A stretch of DNA of 5,284 bases from Croceicoccus sp. (GCA_029936705.1 JAPYSD010000292.1:1-5284); one strand, 5' to 3'; positions 1 through 5,284 are shown, numbered from the stretch's first letter. Numbers and translations: made by a program. The notes: generated by a model from the letters alone, not told the origin.

Positions 1-106
1 GTGCGGCATAGATCGCCATCAGCGTGGCGAGCGCGGCGACGCCTGCCAGGATCGATCCGACGAGGATGACGTCAACGCCGAGACGGGTGGGGCCGGTTGT
101 CTGCAT
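1..106 (-). CDS. tadC: TadC, Flp pilus inner-membrane platform protein (N-terminal fragment, runs off the window)
   Basis: Only the first 35 codons are present; the gene continues beyond position 1. An ATG at 106-104 opens a frame reading MQTTGPTRLGVDVILVGSIL and then a continuing hydrophobic stretch (about residues 12-34) that fits a first membrane segment. A short N-terminus followed at once by a membrane helix, directly downstream of tadB, is the usual picture for TadC, the second T2SSF-family protein, which in the family pairs with TadB to form the inner-membrane platform that the ATPase acts on. The gap from the tadB stop is 24 nt, so it is almost certainly cotranscribed. Upstream purines (GGAAAAGG further out, GAGA closer) give only a modest ribosome site. 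The T2SSF domain itself lies outside the window, so the identification rests mainly on context and the N-terminal pattern. Confidence 0.8.
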   Translation of the reverse strand, partial: MQTTGPTRLGVDVILVGSILAGVAALATLMAIYAA

Positions 107-130
107 GATAAGTCTCGTGCCTTTTCCCGA

Positions 131-1102
131 TCAGATCTCGAAGTTGACCATCTTGTACATCACGAACGCGCCGATACTGATCCAGCACAGGCCGAACATG
201 CCGGCGACCATCAGGCGTTCGTCGACGAAGAAGCCGCCGAGATATTCGGGGTTGAGGATGTAGACGATCGTGAACACCAGGAAGGGCAGGGCGCCAACGA
301 TATAGGCCGATGCCTTGGCTTCCGAGCTCATCGCGCGGATCTTCAGCCTCATCTGGATACGCTTGCGCAGCACGTCGGCCAGGTTGGCCAGCGTCTCGGC
401 CAGGTTGCCGCCCGTCTCGCGCTGGATGGCGAGCGAGATGCAGAAGAACTTGAATTCGGCGATATCGAGCCGGTCGGCGGTTTCCTGCAGCGAATCGTCG
501 AGCGACTTGCCGACCTTCACGCGGTCGGTGATCGCCTTGAATTCCTCGCCCACCGGGCCGGGGATCTCGGTCGAGACCACCGCCAGCGTTTCCGTGACGG
601 GCAGGCCCGAGCGCAGGCCGCGGACCAGCAACTCGATCCCGTCGGGGAAGCGCGCGTTGAACTGGGCGAGGCGCTTCTTGATCTGGCGGCCGACGATGAA
701 ATGGGGCAGGCCCATGCCGATTACCGCGCCGCCTGCCAGCGCCAGCAAAGGAGCGCCGGTCTTGATCAGGATCATCACCGCGACGAGGAGCGCGAGGCCG
801 CCCGACATGTAGAAATAGTTCGCGACCGTCCAGTTCTTGCCGGTGCGGTGCAGGCGCAGCGCCAGCGCCGCGATCTTGGAATCCGATCCGGCCGCATGGC
901 GGGTCCGCGGCTTGCGCGCCGAGATCGCCTTCTTGAGCTGCGCCTCGACCCGCGCCTCGGCGCTTTGCGAGTGGCGGAAGCGGATCTGCTGCAGGCGCTT
1001 GGCCTGCTGGCGCGACGAGGTCGAGCCGTAGAGCGCGAGAAAGGCGATGCCCAACACCAGCATCATGCCGATGACGACAATGAAAATCTGAGCAAACTGC
1101 AT
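131..1102 (-). CDS. tadB: TadB, Flp pilus inner-membrane platform protein (T2SSF family)
   Basis: Complete protein of 323 residues, a normal length for TadB. It starts with a membrane helix (about residues 5-25), then a basic, cytoplasmic-looking stretch rich in Arg/Lys/Gln (about 29-70), then two close membrane segments (about 98-137). A T2SSF (GspF-type) domain follows at about 152-275, with recognisable pieces FPDGIELLVRGLRSG (152-166) and QRETGGNLAETLANLADVLR (227-246). Two more membrane helices end the protein (about 265-283 and 296-316). In the family, TadB and TadC form the cytoplasmic-membrane platform that couples the CpaF/TadA ATPase to pilin extrusion. The ATG at 1102-1100 has a GGAGG ribosome site 9 nt upstream, so the start is secure. 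The gene follows cpaE across a hairpin-bearing gap and precedes tadC by 24 nt. cpaF, its usual upstream neighbour, is absent here. Confidence 0.95.
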   Translation of the reverse strand: MQFAQIFIVVIGMMLVLGIAFLALYGSTSSRQQAKRLQQIRFRHSQSAEARVEAQLKKAISARKPRTRHAAGSDSKIAALALRLHRTGKNWTVANYFYMSGGLALLVAVMILIKTGAPLLALAGGAVIGMGLPHFIVGRQIKKRLAQFNARFPDGIELLVRGLRSGLPVTETLAVVSTEIPGPVGEEFKAITDRVKVGKSLDDSLQETADRLDIAEFKFFCISLAIQRETGGNLAETLANLADVLRKRIQMRLKIRAMSSEAKASAYIVGALPFLVFTIVYILNPEYLGGFFVDERLMVAGMFGLCWISIGAFVMYKMVNFEI

Positions 1103-1111
1103 CGCCGTGAA

Positions 1112-1116
1112 CCTCC
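1112..1116 (-). promoter_or_regulatory. Ribosome binding site of tadB
   Basis: GGAGG on the minus strand, 9 nt before the tadB ATG. It is among the best Shine-Dalgarno matches in the window. It sits just downstream of the strong cpaE-tadB hairpin, so tadB can be translated independently of cpaE. Confidence 0.8.
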
Positions 1117-1132
1117 GGTACCCTAAATCAAA

Positions 1133-1179
1133 CTGATGCGGCGGCCCCGCCCCGGATGGGACGGGGCCGCGTGCATCAG
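1133..1179 (-). terminator. Strong hairpin between cpaE and tadB, terminator-like or attenuator/mRNA-stabilising
   Basis: On the minus-strand transcript, GCGGCCCCG (1170-1162) pairs perfectly with CGGGGCCGC (1149-1141). A U.G wobble (1161/1150) and three further C-G pairs extend the stem inward to 13 continuous pairs closed by an AUCC tetraloop. After a small internal bulge (AC opposite C), the outer arms CTGATGC (1179-1173) and GCATCAG (1139-1133) add seven more pairs. The cpaE stop codon lies inside the outer arm. The 3' side is followed by TTTGATTT, an imperfect T-tract. This looks like a rho-independent terminator read in the gene direction, but tadB and tadC follow with little room for a new promoter. 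Partial termination, or a hairpin setting the relative mRNA level of upstream and downstream genes, is more likely than a full stop. The structure is seen directly; its function is inferred. Confidence 0.6.
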
Positions 1180-2447
1180 GCCTTCTGCCTGGTCTTGGCC
1201 TTCATCGAGCCAAGGCCGAACTTTTCCATCAGCGAGCCGCCGCCCGCGGCATTGCCGCCAGCCGGTGAGGCGTCTTCGCCATTGGCCGCCATGATGCTGC
1301 GGGCCAGGTCGCGCAGCACGGCCGATGCCTTGCTGGCGCGGTTCGCCTCGACGAAGACCTGGCCGACCTTGGCGGCCTGCGTTCCGGTCTTGATGTCCAG
1401 CGGCATCAGGAAGTCGATCTTGCGTTCGATCGAGGCCTCGAAATCGGCCTTGCTGATCTCGCCCGCTCCGCTGATGATTTTGTTGGCGACCACGACCGGC
1501 TTCATGTGCGAGGCATTGGTCGCTACCCACGAGAGGATGCGGATCGCATCGCGCGCGCCGGCCAGCGACAGCTCGGTCGCCAGCACGAACACGTCGGCGT
1601 CGGCCAGCACGTGCGGGAAGTTGATCAGCATGTTGCGCGGCAAGTCGACGACGGTCATGTCGAAGGCCTGGCGGAACTCTTCCTCAAGCTGTACGAAGGC
1701 GCTGCCGTCGGTCATCAGCGGCGAGTGGATCGGCGCCTCGGACGAGAGGACGGACAGATTGTCGTTCGCCCGCACCATCGCGCGTTCGATGAACAGCCCG
1801 TCGATGCGCGAGGGGTTCTCGATCGCGTCGGAAAGCCCGCGGCCCGGTTCGAGATCCATGGTCAGCGCGCCCGTGCCGAAATGCACGTCGAGGTCGAGCA
1901 GTGCGGTCGGCAGCTTGTGCTCGGCGCTGAACAGCCAGGCGAGCGAGGTCGCGATGGTCGAGGCACCGACGCCGCCGCGCGTTCCAACGACGGCAGTGAT
2001 GACATGGTTGCGCGCAGCTGCCGCATCGGGATTGTGCCGCGGCGCGTTCAGCACGCTCTGCGCCTGGAGCAGCGAATCGCGCAGCGCTTCCTCGCTCAGC
2101 GGCTTGAGCAAATAGTCCTGCAGCCCGCTGGCGGTGAGGTCGCGGTAGAGGCGAACGTCGTTGATCTGGCCGACCGCGATCACCACCGTGCCGGGTTCGC
2201 AAACCTCGGCCAGGGCGTTGATGTCGGACAGCGGATCGCCGCATTCGGACAGGTCGACCAGCAGGATCTGCGGGCTGGCCGAGACCGAGAGCGTCTGCAC
2301 CGCGTTGCGAAGCCCGCCCATGTTGCACTTCTCATGCGGCATGTTGAGGTTCGAGACCGTGGTGCGGACCACTTCCATGGTGGCTTCGTCGCTGACGAAG
2401 GCGGCGAACGAATCGCGTTCGCCCATTCCGGATGACATCTGGTTCAT
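1176..2447 (-). CDS. cpaE: CpaE/TadZ, pilus localisation protein with receiver-like and atypical ParA/MinD ATPase domains
   Basis: 423 residues from the ATG at 2447-2445. A TTG directly in front (2450) could also start it, but AAGGAG lies 8 nt before the ATG and only 5 nt before the TTG. Residues about 12-130 look like a response-regulator receiver fold: an acidic pair at D20/E21, LLVDLSE with D65, and YLLKPLS with K115. Residues about 148-385 are a ParA/MinD-like ATPase with a P-loop GTRGGVGAST (155-164), a Walker A'-like ALLDLDVHFG (182-191) and a Walker B-like TVVDLP (265-270). The P-loop lacks both the signature lysine (R157) and the phosphate-binding lysine (A162); loss of lysine is known in the CpaE/TadZ branch. 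A Gly/Ala-rich linker (about 390-405) leads to a basic tail ending AKTRQKA. CpaE is a cytoplasmic protein that positions the Tad machine, often at a pole. It follows cpaD by 23 nt. Confidence 0.95.
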   Translation of the reverse strand: MNQMSSGMGERDSFAAFVSDEATMEVVRTTVSNLNMPHEKCNMGGLRNAVQTLSVSASPQILLVDLSECGDPLSDINALAEVCEPGTVVIAVGQINDVRLYRDLTASGLQDYLLKPLSEEALRDSLLQAQSVLNAPRHNPDAAAARNHVITAVVGTRGGVGASTIATSLAWLFSAEHKLPTALLDLDVHFGTGALTMDLEPGRGLSDAIENPSRIDGLFIERAMVRANDNLSVLSSEAPIHSPLMTDGSAFVQLEEEFRQAFDMTVVDLPRNMLINFPHVLADADVFVLATELSLAGARDAIRILSWVATNASHMKPVVVANKIISGAGEISKADFEASIERKIDFLMPLDIKTGTQAAKVGQVFVEANRASKASAVLRDLARSIMAANGEDASPAGGNAAGGGSLMEKFGLGSMKAKTRQKA

Positions 2448-2455
2448 CAAAATCT

Positions 2456-2461
2456 CTCCTT
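2456..2461 (-). promoter_or_regulatory. Ribosome binding site of cpaE
   Basis: AAGGAG on the minus strand, 8 nt from the ATG at 2447 and 5 nt from the TTG at 2450. The spacing favours the ATG, which decides the start of cpaE. Confidence 0.75.
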
Positions 2462-2470
2462 CGCGATCCG

Positions 2471-3145
2471 TTAGCTGCCGCCGCCCTGCTGGGTCGAAAC
2501 CGACGGCAGGCCGCCTTCACCGGTCGGTGCCTGCTGGCGATAGCTGTCGATGGCCTTGGTCGAACTCATGACCACGGTCTCGCCGGTGCCCTTCTGGCCA
2601 GCCAGAAGGTCTTCGGGATTGGCGATCATGGCGGCGAAATTGGCGTTCACCGCGCAGCCGAAGCCGTCGCTGGTGGCGTTGTTCGGATTGAAGTCGGTCT
2701 TGTCGGTCCACATCGGGCAATTCTCGACCGCTGCGGTGCTGCGGGTGACGACCACCCGTGCGACGCCGGGACCGGCCTGGCCCTCTGTCACCGGGGCCGA
2801 TTCGGCCAGGATGATGCCCTGCCGGTCGGCCAGCGCCATCAGGTCCGCGCGGGCGGCGGGGCCGATGCTGCTGGTGTCGACCGACACCTTGTCGCCATAG
2901 GAGATGTCCATGGCTTCCCACCACCCGGCAAGCCGGCTCTGTTCGCCGATGGCGATGCCTTGGGCGCTGGTCATCACGTCGAACACGTAATTCGTGCGCG
3001 AGACGACCGGCTGGTGCTCGGAATAGAGGGTGCGGTTCGAAGCCACGCCGCCGACACAGCCCGCAAGGGCGGCCGAGGCGCCGAGCAGAAGCGCGGCGGT
3101 CGCCGCCTTGCGCCCGGTTGCGCGCGCAGGGATGGTCTTGATCAT
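2471..3145 (-). CDS. cpaD: CpaD, Tad pilus assembly lipoprotein
   Basis: 224 residues from the ATG at 3145. The N-terminus is a lipoprotein signal: basic residues, a hydrophobic stretch of Ala/Leu, then a lipobox LAGC with the lipidated Cys at residue 30. The CpaD family pattern is clear near the C-terminus: ENCPMW (141-146) and FGCAVNANFAAMIANPEDLL (162-181). Cys143 and Cys164 could form a periplasmic disulfide. The end is a Gly/Ser/Gln tail. CpaD is thought to sit at the outer membrane and support the CpaC secretin. An earlier in-frame ATG at 3172 would add nine residues and overlaps the cpaC stop as TGATG, allowing translational coupling. I prefer 3145 because AAGGTG lies 6 nt upstream and it gives a standard signal peptide, whereas 3172 has no visible Shine-Dalgarno. 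The start is therefore uncertain by 27 nt; the gene is not. Confidence 0.93.
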   Translation of the reverse strand: MIKTIPARATGRKAATAALLLGASAALAGCVGGVASNRTLYSEHQPVVSRTNYVFDVMTSAQGIAIGEQSRLAGWWEAMDISYGDKVSVDTSSIGPAARADLMALADRQGIILAESAPVTEGQAGPGVARVVVTRSTAAVENCPMWTDKTDFNPNNATSDGFGCAVNANFAAMIANPEDLLAGQKGTGETVVMSSTKAIDSYRQQAPTGEGGLPSVSTQQGGGS

Positions 3146-3147
3146 CT

Positions 3148-3170
3148 TGGTCACCTTGCTGCTCCCGTCC
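3148..3170 (-). repeat. Bipartite leader motif, copy at the cpaD start
   Basis: On the minus strand GGACGGGAGCAG (3170-3159), four spacer bases, then GTGACCA (3154-3148), ending 2 nt before the preferred cpaD ATG. The same two blocks in the same order and orientation occur in the cpaC leader (4753-4728) with seven spacer bases. The copy begins just after the cpaC stop codon and contains the presumed cpaD ribosome site. Its role is unknown; it may be an mRNA regulatory site, a remnant of duplication, or chance. Confidence 0.4.
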
Positions 3171-3171
3171 A

Positions 3172-4692
3172 TCAGAAGTTGAAGCCGGGCTTGGCGTCGC
3201 CGGCGTCGGCGCTGCGAACCGGGGCGGATTGCTGCGGAAGATCGTTCATTCCGACGACGGGGCCGGTCGGGGCCGCCTCGCTGGCGCGGGGCATCGGGCG
3301 CCGCTCGCCGCCCGTTTCGCCGTCGGACTGCATTCCCAGCAGATGGCCCAGGACGGTCGGATTCTTGTAGCCGTCGGTGGGCAGCGCGATGTCCTTGGCG
3401 TCGACTGGCTTCACCAGGTACGGCGTGACCACGATCACCAGCTCGGTCTCGCCGCGGCGGAAGCTGGTCGAGCGGAAGAGATTGCCCAGGATCGGCAGGT
3501 CGCCGACGCCCGGCGTCTTGTCGATGGTCTGGTTCGAGTAGTTCGACAGCAGGCCGCCGATCATGAAGCTCTGGCCCGAACCCAGTTCCACCGTCGTTTC
3601 CGCGCGGCGGGTGGTGAGGGCGGGAACCTCGAAGCCCTCGATCGTGACGGCACCCGCGCTCGACAGTTCCGAGACTTCGGGACGGACGCGGATGGAGATA
3701 CGGCCATTGGCCAGCACGGTCGGGGTATAGGCGAGGCTGACGCCGTATTTCTTGTACTCGATGGCGACGGTGCCCAGGCCCTGGCTCATCGGGATCGGGA
3801 ATTCACCGCCCGCCAGGAACTCGGCCGTTTCGCCCGAAAGCGCGGTCAGGTTCGGCTGCGCCAGCGTGGTGACGAGGCCGTCCTGCTCGCCAAGGTCGAG
3901 CGCGCCTGCAAGGTCGAGGCCGAGGAACTTGCCGAAGCCCGCGATGGTGCTGCCGCCGCCAGCGGCGGTCACCAGGCTTGATCCGGCCGAAGCCGACGAG
4001 CCGCCGGTAAACAGGCTGCTACCGGGAGTCCACTGCGGCAGGAAGCCATCGCGTCCCTGGGTGACGCCGAACTTGAAGCCGCTGGTGCCGTCGAAGGTCG
4101 AGAGGTTCACGCCGATGGCGCGGACCAGCGTGCGGCTCACCTCGGCGAAGCGCACCTGCAGGTTGACCTGCAGCGGGGTCGCCAGCTTCAGGCGGCTGAT
4201 CACGTTCGTCCCGTCGCCCACGAAGGCGGAGACGAGGCGCTCGGCCTCTGCCGCGTCTTCGGGCGCGGCGACGGTGCCGGTCAGCAGCACGGTGTTATTC
4301 ATCGTCGCGGTCGAGATCTTCGCCTCGGGCATGGCGAGGCCAAGCATCTGGTCGATGCTGTCGATGTTGGTGCCCACGCGGATATTGGCCGACCAGATGA
4401 TCGCCCCGGCGGCATCGCTGGCATAGACGGTCGTCTCGCCGCCCGACTTGCCGAACAGGTAGATCTGGTTGGTCGATTTCACCTGCACGTCGGCGACACT
4501 GTCGTCGGCGATGAAGATGTCGGCCATGCGGCCACCCACGTTCACCAGCTGGCCCCGGCCGATCGACAGCAGGATCTGGTCGGAGGGCGCGGGCATCGTC
4601 TGCGCGGCGGCGGTGGTGGCGGTGCCGACCGTGCCGATCGGCGCCAGGGCAGTAGCAGCGAGCGCGAGGCCCGAAAGCAGGCGGCGTTTCAT
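3172..4692 (-). CDS. cpaC: CpaC/RcpA, outer-membrane secretin of the Tad pilus
   Basis: 506 residues from the ATG at 4692, chosen because AAGGGG lies 9 nt upstream and it gives a clean signal peptide (MKRRLLSGLALAATALAP to about AAAQ, residues 1-31). Next comes the pilus secretin N-terminal domain (about 36-106, including QILLSIGRGQLVNVGG), then a BON-like domain (about 109-172). A Gly/Ser-rich insert follows (about 224-254), then the secretin domain (about 257-429), which carries the signature region VPALTTRRAETTVELGSGQS (356-375) and GVGDLPILGNLF (395-406). A 77-residue polar, Pro-containing tail ends in KPGFNF. CpaC forms the ring through which the Flp pilus crosses the outer membrane, with CpaB and CpaD as partners. 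In-frame starts further upstream (ATG 4713, GTG 4776) are possible but less convincing. The stop codon overlaps the longer cpaD frame by one base. Confidence 0.95.
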   Translation of the reverse strand: MKRRLLSGLALAATALAPIGTVGTATTAAAQTMPAPSDQILLSIGRGQLVNVGGRMADIFIADDSVADVQVKSTNQIYLFGKSGGETTVYASDAAGAIIWSANIRVGTNIDSIDQMLGLAMPEAKISTATMNNTVLLTGTVAAPEDAAEAERLVSAFVGDGTNVISRLKLATPLQVNLQVRFAEVSRTLVRAIGVNLSTFDGTSGFKFGVTQGRDGFLPQWTPGSSLFTGGSSASAGSSLVTAAGGGSTIAGFGKFLGLDLAGALDLGEQDGLVTTLAQPNLTALSGETAEFLAGGEFPIPMSQGLGTVAIEYKKYGVSLAYTPTVLANGRISIRVRPEVSELSSAGAVTIEGFEVPALTTRRAETTVELGSGQSFMIGGLLSNYSNQTIDKTPGVGDLPILGNLFRSTSFRRGETELVIVVTPYLVKPVDAKDIALPTDGYKNPTVLGHLLGMQSDGETGGERRPMPRASEAAPTGPVVGMNDLPQQSAPVRSADAGDAKPGFNF

Positions 4693-4695
4693 TCT

Positions 4696-4713
4696 ATGTC
4701 CCCCCTTGGACAT
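4696..4713 (-). promoter_or_regulatory. Ribosome site of cpaC within a small hairpin loop
   Basis: The transcript has ATGTCC (4713-4708) and GGACAT (4701-4696) as perfect 6-bp arms around a six-base loop AAGGGG (4707-4702), which is the purine-rich ribosome site of cpaC. The 3' arm ends 3 nt before the ATG at 4692. The 5' arm contains the alternative upstream ATG at 4713. A loop-exposed Shine-Dalgarno would be accessible to ribosomes; part of the G-run is inside the stem. Structure is seen by base pairing only, and the stem is short. Confidence 0.45.
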
Positions 4714-4727
4714 GACATTGCGATTCC

Positions 4728-4753
4728 TGGTCACAGCGTGTCTGCTCCCGTCC
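4728..4753 (-). repeat. Bipartite leader motif, copy in the cpaC leader
   Basis: On the minus strand GGACGGGAGCAG (4753-4742), seven spacer bases, then GTGACCA (4734-4728), lying 35 nt before the preferred cpaC ATG. It matches the copy at the cpaD start (3170-3148) exactly in both blocks, with a 3-nt difference in spacer. I found no third copy ahead of cpaE, tadB or tadC. Confidence 0.4.
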
Positions 4754-4772
4754 CCAAAGATTACTGGTGCGA

Positions 4773-5284
4773 TCACTTGCCGGCCGGCACGATGACGGTG
4801 CTGTTGCCGCGGCTGACGCGGACGGTGGGTCCGGTCGGGCGGGCGGCGGCGGCGGGTGCCGCGGTGCCTGCGGTAGGCGCGGGATCGGCGCTCTTGCTCG
4901 TTCCGCTGGGCATGTAGCGCGACTGGAAGCGCGACACGTCGCCGCCGGTCTGGAAGGTGGTGCGGCCTTCCTGCGGACGGTTCATCGCCAGCTGCAGGAT
5001 TTCCTCTTCCTCTTCGGGCGTGGCGCCATCGGGCACCACCACTTCGCCCGAGGCGATCGCGCGGTCGAGCTCGGCGCGGTTATCGGCGATCGAGCGCAGC
5101 GCCAGGCTGATCGTGCCGACTTCCTGTGCGACATAGATCTTCTCGGCAATGCGCGGGGTGGCTTCCAGCGTGACGGTGCGGAAGCTCTTCACGACGGTCT
5201 TGCCCTCGACCTGCTCGCTCGCGGTCGACTGGTCGGTCGCCAGCACGCGCAGGTTGCGCAGCACGGTCTCGGTCGCGTTGAAGC
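4773..5284 (-). CDS. cpaB: CpaB/RcpC, periplasmic Tad pilus assembly protein (C-terminal part, 5' end beyond the window)
   Basis: The frame is open to the window edge and begins inside the protein (FNATETVLRNLRVLATDQ), so about 169 C-terminal residues are visible and the start lies outside. The visible part matches the RcpC/CpaB domain that follows the SAF (beta-clip) domain: NLRVLATDQ, then KSFRTVTLEATPRIAEKIYV and an AQEVGTISLALRS strand-rich segment. A short acidic helix (DGATPEEEEEILQLA), an Ala/Pro/Thr-rich linker and a terminal TVRVSRGNSTVIVPAGK close the protein. CpaB is a periplasmic protein, anchored near the inner membrane in the family, that works with the CpaC secretin. Its place just upstream of cpaC agrees with this. 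The N-terminal membrane anchor and most of the SAF domain cannot be checked here. Confidence 0.92.
   Translation of the reverse strand, partial: FNATETVLRNLRVLATDQSTASEQVEGKTVVKSFRTVTLEATPRIAEKIYVAQEVGTISLALRSIADNRAELDRAIASGEVVVPDGATPEEEEEILQLAMNRPQEGRTTFQTGGDVSRFQSRYMPSGTSKSADPAPTAGTAAPAAAARPTGPTVRVSRGNSTVIVPAGK

Larger units (their letters stand above)
4693..4772 (-). other. Leader between cpaB and cpaC
   Basis: This 80-nt gap is the longest between genes in the window. It holds a copy of the bipartite motif (4753-4728) and the hairpin with the cpaC ribosome site (4713-4696). The cpaC frame stays open through it back to a GTG at 4776 that overlaps the cpaB stop, but the extra residues are not signal-peptide-like and that start lacks support. 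I see no convincing promoter. Confidence 0.6.

Noticed and set aside
131..1126. Plus-strand frames opposite tadB
   Set aside because: Antisense to a complete TadB with clear membrane segments and T2SSF domain; no independent support.
1103..1132. A promoter for tadB downstream of the hairpin
   Set aside because: Only about 30 nt are available and no paired -35 and -10 boxes are visible; TTGATT has no matching -10 at proper distance.
1123..1530. Minus-strand frame of 135 codons overlapping the cpaE 3' end, considered as a remnant of cpaF
   Set aside because: It lies almost wholly within cpaE in another frame and has no ATPase motifs, only low-complexity Arg/Gln/Gly sequence.
1156..2435. Long open frames on the plus strand opposite cpaE (309-319 codons)
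   Set aside because: They are antisense to a clear CpaE gene, rich in Arg/Ser/Ala, have no recognisable domains and are typical by-products of GC-rich codon bias.
2432..3370. 312-codon plus-strand frame opposite cpaD and the end of cpaC
   Set aside because: It is rich in Gly/Arg/His with no family pattern and is antisense to well-supported CpaD and CpaC; a shadow frame.
3229..4426. Plus-strand frames of 224-250 codons opposite cpaC
   Set aside because: Composition (Arg, Gly, Asp or Pro, Ser rich) is that of antisense GC-rich translation; no start context or domain supports them.
4693..4776. Extension of CpaC to the GTG at 4776 overlapping the cpaB stop
   Set aside because: It would put 28 non-signal-like residues ahead of a normal signal peptide, and the ATG at 4692 has a good ribosome site.
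1..5284. CRISPR arrays, tRNA or rRNA genes, insertion sequences, phage or defence genes
   Set aside because: No spaced direct repeats, RNA gene signatures, transposase frames or other mobile element marks were seen; the window is filled by the pilus operon.

Overview
The window is an internal piece of one tad/cpa (Flp, type IVc) pilus assembly operon. Every real gene lies on the minus strand, so the operon is transcribed from position 5284 towards position 1. In transcription order the genes are cpaB (5' end beyond the window), cpaC, cpaD, cpaE, tadB and tadC (only its first 35 codons are inside). The genes are packed tightly and no gene on the plus strand is credible. High GC, strong GC-biased codon use and the Cpa-style gene set and order point to an alphaproteobacterium. 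The protein styles look most like a sphingomonad or erythrobacter-type member (Sphingomonadales), but the genus cannot be fixed from this sequence.

Layout: 4773-5284 holds the C-terminal half of CpaB (periplasmic SAF/RcpC-type protein). 4693-4772 is an 80-nt leader before cpaC. 3172-4692 is CpaC, the outer-membrane secretin. 2471-3145 is CpaD, a pilus lipoprotein, whose start region abuts or overlaps the cpaC stop. 1176-2447 is CpaE/TadZ, a receiver-like plus ParA/MinD-like localisation protein. 1103-1175 is a short gap with a very strong hairpin. 131-1102 is TadB and 1-106 is the start of TadC, the two inner-membrane platform proteins.

Together, CpaB, CpaC and CpaD would form the periplasmic and outer-membrane exit channel, CpaE would place the machine in the cell, and TadB/TadC would form the inner-membrane platform driven by an ATPase. 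That ATPase, CpaF/TadA, usually encoded between cpaE and tadB, is absent from that place. A 13-bp hairpin (with one G.U pair) plus a 7-bp outer stem and a T-rich tail fills the gap instead. The pilin, prepilin peptidase and TadE/F-like pseudopilins are not in the window and presumably lie outside it.

This is mostly a recognisable system, not a new one. The points worth a second look are the missing cpaF and the hairpin in its place, a bipartite sequence motif shared by the cpaC and cpaD leaders, a possible hairpin that displays the cpaC Shine-Dalgarno sequence in its loop, and a CpaE whose P-loop has lost both lysines.
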